Shown here piece after piece: positions 15,259 through 23,136 of a stretch of DNA of 34,981 nucleotides. The notes beneath the pieces are model-generated. The model saw only the letters and a program-made list of their open reading frames with translations, searched no databases and was not told the origin of the DNA. Position numbers and translations under genes: made by a program. Every line of letters begins with the position of its first letter. The stretch's first letter is position 1. Origin of the DNA: JBDUDK01 sp040002995 (GTDB taxonomy: Bacteria; Actinomycetota; Acidimicrobiia; Acidimicrobiales; Ilumatobacteraceae); assembly GCA_040002995.1 (NCBI GenBank), contig JBDUDK010000109.1:1-34981 (forward strand). Direction: 5' to 3'.

Positions 15259-16031
15259 GGGCTTTCCCTCATTCGATTGAGACCCGCCGATACCGCGGCG
15301 CCGAGTTCTGCGGCGGCTTGGCCAAAGATGCTGGCGTCGTTGCTCACCATGACGAACGAGAAGCCGCGCTCGAATGCCGCCGCCGCACTTGCAGCGTCAG
15401 CCACAGCCGTACCGCACGGCAGAGCGCGCGACGCCGTCGCGGCGAGGAGCTTGTCGGTGAGTGTCTGGAGCTCGTCGGCGGTGGCCGGCAGCCCCGTAGA
15501 GAGTGTGAGATCGCCCATGCCGAGGAAGGCGGCGTTGAGGCCGGGCGTGTCGAGGATGGCGTCCATGTTCTCGAGCGCCTGGCGATCCTCGAGTTGCACG
15601 GCGCGCACGATCTCGTCGCCGCGACCCAGATACTCGGCCCTTGAAGCGAGACCCCATCGCCCGGCGCGCGATGTCGCGCCCATGCCCCTCTTACCGGTAG
15701 GGGAGAACACCATCTGACTGACGGACTGGACTGCCACTTCGGCCGTGCTCACTTGCGGAACGAGGAGGCCGTCGGCGCCCGCATCGAGGAGGCGCTGGGT
15801 GTGGCTACCGCTGCGATCGGGCACGCGGACGATGGCGGCCATACCAAGACCCTGGGCGACCACGATCGCCTGGTACGCGAAGTCGAACGAGAGCGGGCTG
15901 TGCTCGAGGTCGACCACGATGAACTCGAACCCCGCGCCTGCGATCAACTCGAGCGTCTCGAGGCTGGGCAGCTTCACCCACGTGCCGAAGGTCCGAGATC
16001 CGGGCCGACGCAGCCCGTCGGGAATGTTCAC
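15255..16031 (-). CDS. HpcH/HpaI-family class II aldolase
   Basis: A 258-residue TIM-barrel aldolase, probably metal-dependent, that cleaves or forms 2-keto-3-deoxy or 4-hydroxy-2-oxo acids to give pyruvate plus an aldehyde. The expected HpaI residues are all present at near-identical spacing: His44 in DLEHSP, Arg69 in VRVPD, Glu148 in QLEDRQALENMDAIL and Asp174 in FLGMGDLTLSTG. The usual GP(x)DL motif reads GMGDL, a substitution next to the metal ligand. GTG at 16031 overlaps the cupin stop as GTGA, and its stop overlaps the next gene as ATGA, so it is tightly coupled on both sides. The substrate aldehyde is unknown. Confidence 0.88.
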   Translation of the reverse strand: MNIPDGLRRPGSRTFGTWVKLPSLETLELIAGAGFEFIVVDLEHSPLSFDFAYQAIVVAQGLGMAAIVRVPDRSGSHTQRLLDAGADGLLVPQVSTAEVAVQSVSQMVFSPTGKRGMGATSRAGRWGLASRAEYLGRGDEIVRAVQLEDRQALENMDAILDTPGLNAAFLGMGDLTLSTGLPATADELQTLTDKLLAATASRALPCGTAVADAASAAAAFERGFSFVMVSNDASIFGQAAAELGAAVSAGLNRMRESP

Positions 16032-16939
16032 GGCATCGGGTACGTGTCGTGGTTCAGCACCCATCCCGGACGTTCGGAGAAGTCGATGCGGGGCGGGCTG
16101 AAGATGTCGACGAGCTGGTGCGGCATGTGGCCAACGCTTTGGCTCGTATGCAACGTCGGCGGCGGGATGATCGTGATCGCGGGGCTCGTGCAGTGCTGGT
16201 GCTCGTCCTCCCGCCAATCGTCGAGATCGACCGTCCACGGCGTGCGGATGTGGTGCACGTAGTCGCCTTCGAGCTGGAGCGAGATCTGTTCGAAGTCGTC
16301 GTGATGGTGCGGCGAGAGCTGGTGGGGGCTGCGCGGCTGGGGGTCGACGTAGAAGTAATTGACCATGATCGTGCTGCAGCGCAGCAGGCGGCCGAAACGA
16401 CCGGGGTCGTTCGGAAGGTCGCCCAGTCGATAGACGCGGATGTGGTGGCCCTCCGGCGGGTCGGGCCACGGTTCGAAGGGCGCGACGTTCGGGTCGGGTC
16501 GGGTCGCATACACGTCGGCGTTGCGACAGCGATCGACAAGGTCGGTCGCCCGGTTCGAGAAGAGCCGCAGTAAGGGCCCTGTGGCCTCGATGGAGATCTC
16601 GCTCGTACCGGGCGGAACGATCGCGACCGCGCTGCCCCTGACTTCCGCACCGTCGTCGCCGGCCGTGATGATCGCCGCCGATTCGGCGAACGGGAACAGC
16701 ACCACGTACTCGTCGGGTTGCTCCGTCCGCCGCAGCAAGTCGCCGGCCTGGGCCTCGGTGTAATCGACGACGCAGTTTTGACTCCTCACGAACCACGACC
16801 GGGTACCGAGCGACGTCACCTGGTCGGGTTCGAGCTTCGAGAACTCGAAGTACTGCGGCGCGAACGTGGCGCCCGACTTGCGGACTTCGGTCTTTGTCGC
16901 GGTGAGCTGCGAGCGCAGATCGCTCTGGTCATACGGCAT
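16028..16939 (-). CDS. Cupin-type protein of unknown function
   Basis: A 303-residue protein beginning MPYDQSDLRSQL. The C-terminal half contains a cupin-like metal site: SPHQLSPHHHDDFEQ, LEGDYVHHI and PPPTLHTSQSVGHMPHQL. These provide a His cluster, a Glu and later His residues as expected for a bicupin or cupin_2 enzyme. The N-terminal half (residues 60-140, LFPFAESAAIITAGDDG and VPPGTSEISI) has cupin-like strand spacing without the His cluster, so this is probably a two-cupin protein with one metal site. ATG 16939 is chosen for AAGGGG six bases upstream; it overlaps the SnoaL-like gene by 11 bp. The exact reaction is unknown. Confidence 0.75.
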   Translation of the reverse strand: MPYDQSDLRSQLTATKTEVRKSGATFAPQYFEFSKLEPDQVTSLGTRSWFVRSQNCVVDYTEAQAGDLLRRTEQPDEYVVLFPFAESAAIITAGDDGAEVRGSAVAIVPPGTSEISIEATGPLLRLFSNRATDLVDRCRNADVYATRPDPNVAPFEPWPDPPEGHHIRVYRLGDLPNDPGRFGRLLRCSTIMVNYFYVDPQPRSPHQLSPHHHDDFEQISLQLEGDYVHHIRTPWTVDLDDWREDEHQHCTSPAITIIPPPTLHTSQSVGHMPHQLVDIFSPPRIDFSERPGWVLNHDTYPMP

Positions 16940-17402
16940 GGGTCGCCCCTTCATCGGAACTGAACGACAGCACGGCGGGCTCTTCGCCCCGGAACGCCGC
17001 CGTGATGTGGCGATGCTGAATCCGCCAGACACCGTCGTCGCCCTTGATGTAGGTGTCGTGGACGTCGGACACCGACACCGGCAGGGTGATCGCGAGCGGT
17101 GCCTCGCCGTCACGAGCCCACAGCGTCAACGTCGACACCCCGTGGGCCAGGGTGGGTGACTCGAGGGTCAGGCGTAGGTTGCTGAGGACGTGGCGCGAAA
17201 CCCGTGGTCCCCGCGCGGCGCGCTTCACGTACGACTCGGCGATCGCGGCGCGGCCGGCGTTGCGTCCGCCGGGCACGGAGTAGGCGCCGTCCTCGCAGAA
17301 CAGGTCGGCGACGCCTTCGCCGTTCTGTTGGTCGACGCGGTACCAGAACTCGACGTTCAACGCCTCGATGTGAGCGCGGATGAGGGCCGCCTCGTCGGTC
17401 AT
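16929..17402 (-). CDS. SnoaL-like / NTF2-fold protein
   Basis: A 157-residue cone-shaped alpha+beta barrel protein. It opens with MTDEAALIRAHIEALNVEFW, then VADLFCEDGAYSVPGGRNAG, RAAIAESYVKRAARGPRVSRH, and ends with VSDVHDTYIKGDDGVWRIQHRHI. The ordering matches the SnoaL_4 / ring-hydroxylating-dioxygenase-beta-like group, members of which are dehydratases, isomerases or small-subunit partners. The candidate catalytic His and Asp cannot be assigned with certainty. ATG 17402 is preferred on protein pattern; an upstream ATG at 17465 would add an Arg/Gly-rich leader. It is the first gene of a five-gene operon running to 13533 and is divergent from the subtilase at 17480. Confidence 0.75.
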   Translation of the reverse strand: MTDEAALIRAHIEALNVEFWYRVDQQNGEGVADLFCEDGAYSVPGGRNAGRAAIAESYVKRAARGPRVSRHVLSNLRLTLESPTLAHGVSTLTLWARDGEAPLAITLPVSVSDVHDTYIKGDDGVWRIQHRHITAAFRGEEPAVLSFSSDEGATHAV

Positions 17403-17479
17403 CTCGATCGCGGGAATGTACTGCCCGCCTCGGCTCGCCCGACCACGGCGTAGGGTTTCCGGCATAGAGGGGGGCACCG

Positions 17480-18649
17480 ATGAGCGAAATTGGCGAGCCC
17501 GAACCGCCCGTCGGGGTCGAAGGCACGCCGACACCGTGGCCCGGTGGTGGTTACATGTACCGACCCGGCGAGGTACTGGCCGCACCCGAGGCCGTTGCAG
17601 TCGTGCAGGAGCACGTGGCGCGCCTCAAGGGGAGCAGGGCCGACGTTGAGTCTTTGAGCCACAGCGACCTGGTGCGCGTGCGCGTCGATGTCGAGGTGCC
17701 TGAACTCATCAGGGCGATGCGCAACGTTGAGCACGATGTCCAACCGCCGGCTGTGTCGCCGAACCATGTCCTGCACGAGTTTTCCCACATTCGGTTCTTC
17801 TCCCGCCTCCCGCCTGTGCCGGCGCAACCCCTTCCGCCACTGACCCCTGATGAGCGCGGCGTCGGGGTCACGGTCGCGGTGATCGACTCGGGAGCATGGG
17901 ATCACGACTGGTACCGCGGCTCGGTCCAGATCGCCGCGAACAACGGCGAGGAACCCGACGAGAACGGGAACGAATTGCTCGACCTATGTCGCGGCCACGG
18001 CACGTTCGTGAGCGGCCTGGTTCTTCAGCATGCACCCGGTGCAAACGTTGTGGCGCGCCGGTTCCCCGGCCACGCGATGGGTCCGGCCGAGGGGAGGGTG
18101 GTCGTGGACGACGTCGAGTTGGCCGCCATGCTGGACGACCTCGGCGACGACGTCGACGTGGTGAACATGTCGCTCGGTGGGTGGACCGAGGGCGACACCG
18201 CGCCGCCGGCTACCGCCGCCGCGCTGGCCCGGCTGCAGGCCCGCAACCGCACCTGCGTGGTGGTTGCCGCCGCGGGGAACGAGCCAACGACGCGGCCCAC
18301 CTGGCCCGCCGCATTCAAGGGTGTGATCGCAGTGGGCGCGCTCGATCCGTTCGGTGAGCCCTGGGAGTTCAGCGCGACTGGGTGGTGGGTCGACGCGTGG
18401 GCCGACGGTGTCGACGCCCAGAGCACGTTCTTTGTATGGCCGGGTGGGATGGAGCGTGAGGACGGGAGCAGCGACCCGTTCGACGGGTGGGCAACGTGGA
18501 CAGGCACCTCGTTCGCGGCGCCAAGAGTCTCGGGCACGATCGCGGCGATGGCCGATGGCCACGGAGGGGCCCGACGCGCGGCACGAAAGCTGTTCAACGC
18601 CGCCGATCCCCTCGCGGGCCAGTTCGGCGTCGTCCCGACGTTGTCCTGA
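17480..18649 (+). CDS. S8 family serine peptidase (subtilase) without signal peptide
   Basis: A 389-residue subtilisin-like protease with a full catalytic triad: Asp136 in VAVIDSGAWD, His173 in CRGHGTFVSG, Ser344 in WTGTSFAAPRVSG. The oxyanion Asn lies in VVAAAGNEP and the S1 pocket region is VNMSLGG. The N terminus is hydrophilic and Pro/Gly-rich (PEPPVGVEGTP) with no signal peptide or membrane segment, so the enzyme should act inside the cell, unlike most subtilases. Residues 40-120 may act as a non-exported propeptide-like domain. ATG 17480 follows GAGGGGGG. Only 7 bases separate it from the cyclase/NB-ARC/TPR gene, whose ribosome binding site GAGG overlaps this stop. Function is likely linked to that signalling protein (inference). 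Confidence 0.88.
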   Translation: MSEIGEPEPPVGVEGTPTPWPGGGYMYRPGEVLAAPEAVAVVQEHVARLKGSRADVESLSHSDLVRVRVDVEVPELIRAMRNVEHDVQPPAVSPNHVLHEFSHIRFFSRLPPVPAQPLPPLTPDERGVGVTVAVIDSGAWDHDWYRGSVQIAANNGEEPDENGNELLDLCRGHGTFVSGLVLQHAPGANVVARRFPGHAMGPAEGRVVVDDVELAAMLDDLGDDVDVVNMSLGGWTEGDTAPPATAAALARLQARNRTCVVVAAAGNEPTTRPTWPAAFKGVIAVGALDPFGEPWEFSATGWWVDAWADGVDAQSTFFVWPGGMEREDGSSDPFDGWATWTGTSFAAPRVSGTIAAMADGHGGARRAARKLFNAADPLAGQFGVVPTLS

Positions 18650-18656
18650 GGTCGCG

Positions 18657-21455
18657 ATGCCCGGGGCGCGGGCTCGCACCGAGACCTTCCTGTTCTCGGA
18701 CATCGAAGGCTCGACGCGTCTGCTGCGCCGCCTCGGATACGACTACGGCGACGTCCTCGAGGCTCATCGCCGGATGCTGCGATCGGCCTTTGCGGCGCAC
18801 GGCGGCGAGGAGCAGAGCACTGCGGGCGACTCGTTCTTTGTCGTATTCCCAATAGCGAGCGAGGCCATTGCCGCGGCGGTCGATGCGCAGCTCGCGCTCG
18901 TCGCATACGCGGCCGGCGCGATCGACTCGGTGCGCGTGCGCATGGGCATTCACAGCGGGGAGGCCTTGCTCGCGTTCGGCGACTACATAGGCCTCGCCGT
19001 ACACGAAGCGGCGCGGATTGTCGCGGTCGGACATGGCGGGCAGATCCTCGTGTCCGAGGTCACCCGCCGGCTGGCAGAAGAGATGTCGGCGCCCCTCAGC
19101 TTTCGCGATGTCGGTGATCACCGCCTGAAGGACTTCGATCAGCCCCTGCGGCTATATCAGGTCTGTCACCCCGATCTTCCCGCGGACTTCCCGTCCCTTC
19201 GGACGCTCGCAATGACGCCGAACAATCTGCCGAGGGCGCTCACCAGTTTCGTCGGGCGCGAACGAGAGATGGTCACGGCGGCCGAACTCGTTCGCGGGAA
19301 CCGGTTTGTGACGTTGACCGGACCAGGCGGCATTGGCAAGACACGTCTCGCAACCGAGCTCGCCGCGACGCTCTCCGTCGACTATTCCGCGGGTGTGTGG
19401 CTGGCCGAATTGGCCCACGTCGATGCTCCCGACCGGGTGCCCGGCACCGTCGCCGCCGCGGCCGGACTGCACGAAGAGGCCGGCGTCACGCCCACGGCTG
19501 CGCTTGTCGATTGGATTGGCGGACGTCGCCTGCTCCTGCTCCTCGACAACTGCGAGCAAGTGCTGAGCGCCTGCGCTGCGCTCGTGACGCAGCTCCTGGC
19601 CGTTTGCCCGGAGTTGACCGTGCTCGCAACAAGCCGCGAGCCGCTCGCCGCGGTGGGCGAGACGGTATGGCGGGTACCGCCGTTGTCGACGCCCTCCGCG
19701 GCCGACCTCTTCGTCGATCGCGCTCGCGCTGTCCGGTCCGGCTTCGAAGTGACCGACGCCGATACGCCGGTACTCATTGACATCTGCTCCCAGCTCGATG
19801 GGATTCCGTTGGCGGTGGAACTGGCGGCGGCGCGGGCGTCGGCGTTGTCGCTCGCGCGCCTGGCATCGAGACTCGATGATCGGTTCCGTCTCTTGAGTGG
19901 TGTCCGCCACGGCGGCGCGGCCCGGCACCGCACCCTCCATGCGGTCGTCGACTGGAGCTTCGATCTATTGACCGAACCGGAGCGTGTTCTCTTCCGTCGG
20001 TTGAGTGCGCTGAGCGGATGGTTCACGCTCGAGGCGGCCGAGGAGGTGGGCGCGGGGAAGGGACTCGCCAAGGACGATGTTGTGGATGTGTTGACGCAAC
20101 TGGTCGACCGTTCGCTCGTGATGTTCGAGGACGGGCGACTCGAATCGCGGTATCGGATGCTCGAGACGATTCGCGAGTACGCGGCCGAGAAGTTGGCGGA
20201 GGCCAACGAGGAGCAGTCGACTGGGGAGGGCCTCTTGGAGTGGTGCGTGCGGCTGGCGGAGGAGGGTTCGGCCCAACTGCAGGGCCCCGAGCAGTCGCGG
20301 TGGCTCGGTGTTCTCGCGGCCAATCACGACAGCGTCAGGGCGGCGCTCGCGTGGGGGCTCGCGAGCGAAGCGAATGGCGCGGTCGGCCGGCTCGCGGCCG
20401 CCATGGGTCGGTTCTGGTTGGTGCGCGGGCACTGGAACGAAGGGCGCACTTGGCTTGAGCGAGCGCTGGCCGAGCCGGCGGAGCCTGCTGTGCGGATGCG
20501 CCTTCTCGTTCGGGCGGCGGCTTTGGCGGTGGTGCAGGGCGACGAGGAAGTCAGCCGGGCGATGGGCAACGAGGCCCTGGCCTTGGCCGAAGAAGTGCGA
20601 GAGCCCGAGACCGAGGCCGCCGCGTATTTCGCGCTCGGCGTGGATGCGTGGTCTCGGCGCGACTTCGCCGCGACGCAAGCGTCGTTCGATCACGCGCTGG
20701 CGCTGAGCCGCGCGGTCGACGACGTGCACGGCACCGCGGCCGCGCTCGCCGGCCTCGGCTCCTTGGCGTGGGCGAATGGGCAGATGGACACCGCCCGCCG
20801 CCTGCTCGAGGAGAGCCTCACGATCCGCCGGCGCGTCGGCGATGACCACGGCATCGCGGTGTCGCTCAACAACCTGGCCGCCGTCGCGCAGGCCGAAGGC
20901 GACCTCGACGGGGTCCGCACGCTCGCGGCCGAAAGCCTCCGGATCAGTCGGGCGCTCGAAGACACCGAAGGCATTGCGGCGGCGCTCCACCATTTGGCCG
21001 AAGTGACCGAGGCGCAAGGTGACCTCGAAGCGGCGACGGCTTTAGCTCAGGAAAGCCTCACGCTCGGCCGCCAGCTCGGCGACCGCCGCGGTGCCGCCTC
21101 CGCAGAAGAGACACTCGGTCGCTTGGCTCGTGCCTCAGGCGACCAGAGCGCGGCGCTCGCGTTCTTCGACCGGTCCCTCACGGCTCACGCCGAACTCAGC
21201 GATGTCTCTGCGGTGGTCGGCGTGCTCATCACGATTGCCGAGCTCGCGCTTGATGCGCGACGGCCCGATGTCGCAACGCGCTTGGCCTCCGCGATCCGCA
21301 CGGCCTCGGTTGTCGACGCGACCAACACCGAACGACTCGACGCGGTCGTCGACCGAGGCCGGAGCGATTTCGTCGACCTCGGCGATCTCGATCTACCTGC
21401 GGGCCTCGATGGCGCCGTGGCCGTCGCTCACGCGTGGATCACCGAGACCCGCTGA
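18657..21455 (+). CDS. Class III nucleotide cyclase / NB-ARC ATPase / TPR signalling protein
   Basis: A 932-residue protein. Residues 8-170 are a class III adenylate/guanylate cyclase domain with both metal Asp residues (Asp15 in FLFSDIEGST, Asp58 in GDSFFVVF) plus GIHSGEALL and HGGQILVS, so it could be active. Residues about 195-520 are a STAND/NB-ARC ATPase: FVGRERE, Walker A GPGGIGKTRLA, Walker B LLLLDNCEQ, then TSREPL and GIPLAVELAAA. Residues about 560-900 are TPR-like helical repeats, several with the regular spacing ARRLLEESLTIRRRVGDDHG. Unlike mycobacterial homologues such as Rv0386 it has no C-terminal LuxR HTH, so its output is probably cyclic nucleotide or partner binding rather than DNA binding. 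It is operonic with a cytosolic subtilase. Confidence 0.88.
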   Translation: MPGARARTETFLFSDIEGSTRLLRRLGYDYGDVLEAHRRMLRSAFAAHGGEEQSTAGDSFFVVFPIASEAIAAAVDAQLALVAYAAGAIDSVRVRMGIHSGEALLAFGDYIGLAVHEAARIVAVGHGGQILVSEVTRRLAEEMSAPLSFRDVGDHRLKDFDQPLRLYQVCHPDLPADFPSLRTLAMTPNNLPRALTSFVGREREMVTAAELVRGNRFVTLTGPGGIGKTRLATELAATLSVDYSAGVWLAELAHVDAPDRVPGTVAAAAGLHEEAGVTPTAALVDWIGGRRLLLLLDNCEQVLSACAALVTQLLAVCPELTVLATSREPLAAVGETVWRVPPLSTPSAADLFVDRARAVRSGFEVTDADTPVLIDICSQLDGIPLAVELAAARASALSLARLASRLDDRFRLLSGVRHGGAARHRTLHAVVDWSFDLLTEPERVLFRRLSALSGWFTLEAAEEVGAGKGLAKDDVVDVLTQLVDRSLVMFEDGRLESRYRMLETIREYAAEKLAEANEEQSTGEGLLEWCVRLAEEGSAQLQGPEQSRWLGVLAANHDSVRAALAWGLASEANGAVGRLAAAMGRFWLVRGHWNEGRTWLERALAEPAEPAVRMRLLVRAAALAVVQGDEEVSRAMGNEALALAEEVREPETEAAAYFALGVDAWSRRDFAATQASFDHALALSRAVDDVHGTAAALAGLGSLAWANGQMDTARRLLEESLTIRRRVGDDHGIAVSLNNLAAVAQAEGDLDGVRTLAAESLRISRALEDTEGIAAALHHLAEVTEAQGDLEAATALAQESLTLGRQLGDRRGAASAEETLGRLARASGDQSAALAFFDRSLTAHAELSDVSAVVGVLITIAELALDARRPDVATRLASAIRTASVVDATNTERLDAVVDRGRSDFVDLGDLDLPAGLDGAVAVAHAWITETR

Positions 21456-21749
21456 GCGCCGTCTGCGCCCGATTGACGACATTGGCGACGATCGTTCGGA
21501 ACTGGGCCAGGGGCATCACGTCATTGCCCTCGCTGTCTTTGGTGATCGTCTCGTACCCCGCGGGGTTCGTCATCGTTTCGAACTGCTCGCGGTGCTCCCA
21601 ACCCCAGGCGATGGCGTCAGCGGTGACCTGCCGACCTCTAACCCATAGCGCGCCACCAGCGCGCGCAGGAGTCGAGGCTCGACATCGCGAAGCACGGTCT
21701 CGGCATCGAACTGTCGTATGCCCACACGGTCCTCACGAACTCCCGTCAC
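21439..21749 (-). pseudogene. Remnant of an ECF sigma factor gene, frameshifted and truncated
   Basis: From a GTG at 21749 one minus frame gives FDAETVLRDVEPRLLRALV followed by ARYGLEVG. The adjacent frame continues QVTADAIAWGWEHREQF then ETMTNPAGY. Joined by one added base at about 21625-21632, this spells region 2 of an ECF sigma factor, the core- and -10-binding helices (family pattern: YG-EV---VTA-A-A--WE----F--M-NPAGYL). After NPAGY the sigma similarity stops; the frame runs on with coding-like composition (ITKDSEGNDVMPLAQF, FRTIVANVVNRAQTA) to a stop at 21439. Region 4 is missing. It is most likely the decayed end of a transferred or obsolete sigma gene, perhaps joined to another fragment. 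It overlaps the end of the cyclase gene by 17 bp. The rest of this gap (21750-21825) holds only a short ACCGG/CCGGT hairpin at 21806-21820. Confidence 0.55.
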
Positions 21750-21825
21750 GATTACAAAGAGCCTCTCGGTCGCCGATTCCTTTCACGGATTTCTTTGAGG
21801 TTCGGACCGGTAGTGCCGGTGACGA

Positions 21826-22293
21826 TCAAGGCCCGACGACGGCGGTGGCTGTCGCGGTGGCGGTCACGCCCATGGTGGGACTGAGGCCCGGGACCGCCTT
21901 CATGAACACAAGGTCGGCGCGCGAGCGGATGGTGACGGTCACTTGGGCCGGTCGTGTCGGGTCGCCGTTCTGCACCACCACCACCGAGATCGTCTGTTCG
22001 GCAATGGCCCGGTCGACGACGGGATCGTGGCGAGCGGCGAGTGAGTGGAGAACCACTGCGTCAACGCGCGCTTCGTCGAGTTGGTATCGACCGTCGGTGT
22101 CGAACGCGGCCAAGTCGAGTCCTGCAGTGACCGCGTCGTTGGCGGCCGAGGCGGCGGCATCATCGAGTTGATGTCGAGCGAGGTAGGCGACGGTGAGGTC
22201 GACCGCGAGCGCGCCCAGCATGAGCAAGATGAGTACGGCGGCGGGAACGAAGACGACGGCACTGGCTCGGTCGCCCCGCCGGCGGTCAACCAC
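21826..22293 (-). CDS. TadG-like pilus assembly protein
   Basis: A 155-residue protein with the Tad pseudopilin layout: short basic leader (VVDRRRGDRAS), one hydrophobic helix (VFVPAAVLILLMLGALAVDL) continuing into YLARHQLDDAAASAANDAV, then a soluble beta-rich tail with VVVVQNGDPTRPAQVTVTI. The DDAADAAA-type motif after the helix is typical of TadG/TadE-like helicase-secretion proteins. GTG 22293 is chosen because GAAGG lies eight bases upstream and it overlaps the preceding gene by 8 bp. It is the last gene of the Tad operon. The Glu normally found five residues into the hydrophobic helix of type IV pilins is absent. Confidence 0.75.
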   Translation of the reverse strand: MVDRRRGDRASAVVFVPAAVLILLMLGALAVDLTVAYLARHQLDDAAASAANDAVTAGLDLAAFDTDGRYQLDEARVDAVVLHSLAARHDPVVDRAIAEQTISVVVVQNGDPTRPAQVTVTIRSRADLVFMKAVPGLSPTMGVTATATATAVVGP

Positions 22294-22729
22294 AGCCGCC
22301 ACCTTCGGGCAGGCCGGCCGCACTGCGGTACGGATCGACCACTTCGCTCGCGCGTGCTGTCACCGTGCGCCGTCCAATGCCTCCGAGCCAGCCGAGCGAA
22401 ACGGCCGGTAGCTCGGCGTGAACAGTGAGAGTGACTCGTGCACACCGCACGAACGACCCACTGATTTCAATGGGGCCCGCCAGTTGGCGATGGTGAGCCT
22501 CGAGCACATCCACGGCGGCGCGGTCGGCGTCGCGAACGGCGCTCGCCTCGTCAGCGGCCTCGACGAAGGCGCGGGCACCTTCGTGGGCCGCGGCGCTGAC
22601 TGCGATCTTGGCGGCAACGGTCGCCCACAGGCTGACGACGAGAAGCGAGCCCACAACGAACACAAGGACGCCGAAGATCATTGCCTCCGCCCCGCCGACG
22701 AAACCGCTGTCACCCCGCCCGCGCCTCAC
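22286..22729 (-). CDS. TadE-like minor pilin
   Basis: A 147-residue protein with leader RRGRGDSGFVGGAEAMI, one transmembrane helix (FGVLVFVVGSLLVVSLWATV), the TadE-type follow-on AKIAVSAAAHEGARAFVEA, and a soluble C terminus with CARVTLTVHAELP. TadE proteins are pseudopilins processed by the prepilin peptidase and needed for Tad pilus assembly at the membrane. GTG 22729 overlaps the previous stop as GTGA. It ends 8 bases inside the TadG-like gene. Confidence 0.75.
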   Translation of the reverse strand: MRRGRGDSGFVGGAEAMIFGVLVFVVGSLLVVSLWATVAAKIAVSAAAHEGARAFVEAADEASAVRDADRAAVDVLEAHHRQLAGPIEISGSFVRCARVTLTVHAELPAVSLGWLGGIGRRTVTARASEVVDPYRSAAGLPEGGGCG

Positions 22730-23136
22730 GGGCCGGCCTCCCTGTGCACCCGCGCTGTTCTCTGGATCGAGTCGAAGCCGAGGAGACCGTCCAGCCCGCC
22801 GATCAACTCGCCGTGCGGATGGACCGTCAGGGTGACCACGATCTGGTCGCCGTCGAGTGGTCCCCAGGTGATCTCGGGCGTGAGCTTTCCGTAGCGGTCA
22901 CGGAGGCGCGCGGACTGCGCTTCCATCGCTGCGGCCACGCCATCGGGACCCTGTCGTTGGACCGACCCCCCGGCGACGATCCGCGCGGCCCGATACGCGT
23001 CGTCGGTGACGGTGGCCGACGCGTAGAGCCGCACCGATATCTGGGTGGCGAAGAGCATGAATGCGAGGAGGAAGGCGAGACCGAACACGGCCGACAGCAA
23101 CCCAGCCGCCCGCGTCCCGCGGAGACGCTCGAGCAT
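22726..23136 (-). CDS. Pilin-like membrane protein of the Tad operon
   Basis: A 136-residue protein: basic start MLERLRGTRAAG, a hydrophobic helix (LLSAVFGLAFLLAFMLFATQ), then ISVRLYASATVTDDAYRAAR and a soluble domain (EITWGPLDGDQIVVTLTVH). The architecture is that of TadE-type pseudopilins although sequence conservation is low. ATG 23136 overlaps the flp stop by one base (TGATG). It forms, with the two following genes, a set of three minor-pilin-like proteins. Confidence 0.7.
   Translation of the reverse strand: MLERLRGTRAAGLLSAVFGLAFLLAFMLFATQISVRLYASATVTDDAYRAARIVAGGSVQRQGPDGVAAAMEAQSARLRDRYGKLTPEITWGPLDGDQIVVTLTVHPHGELIGGLDGLLGFDSIQRTARVHREAGP

Noticed and set aside
18657..21455. Considered as a LuxR-type regulator like Rv0386
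   Set aside because: The C-terminal end continues as TPR-like helices and lacks any LuxR helix-turn-helix.
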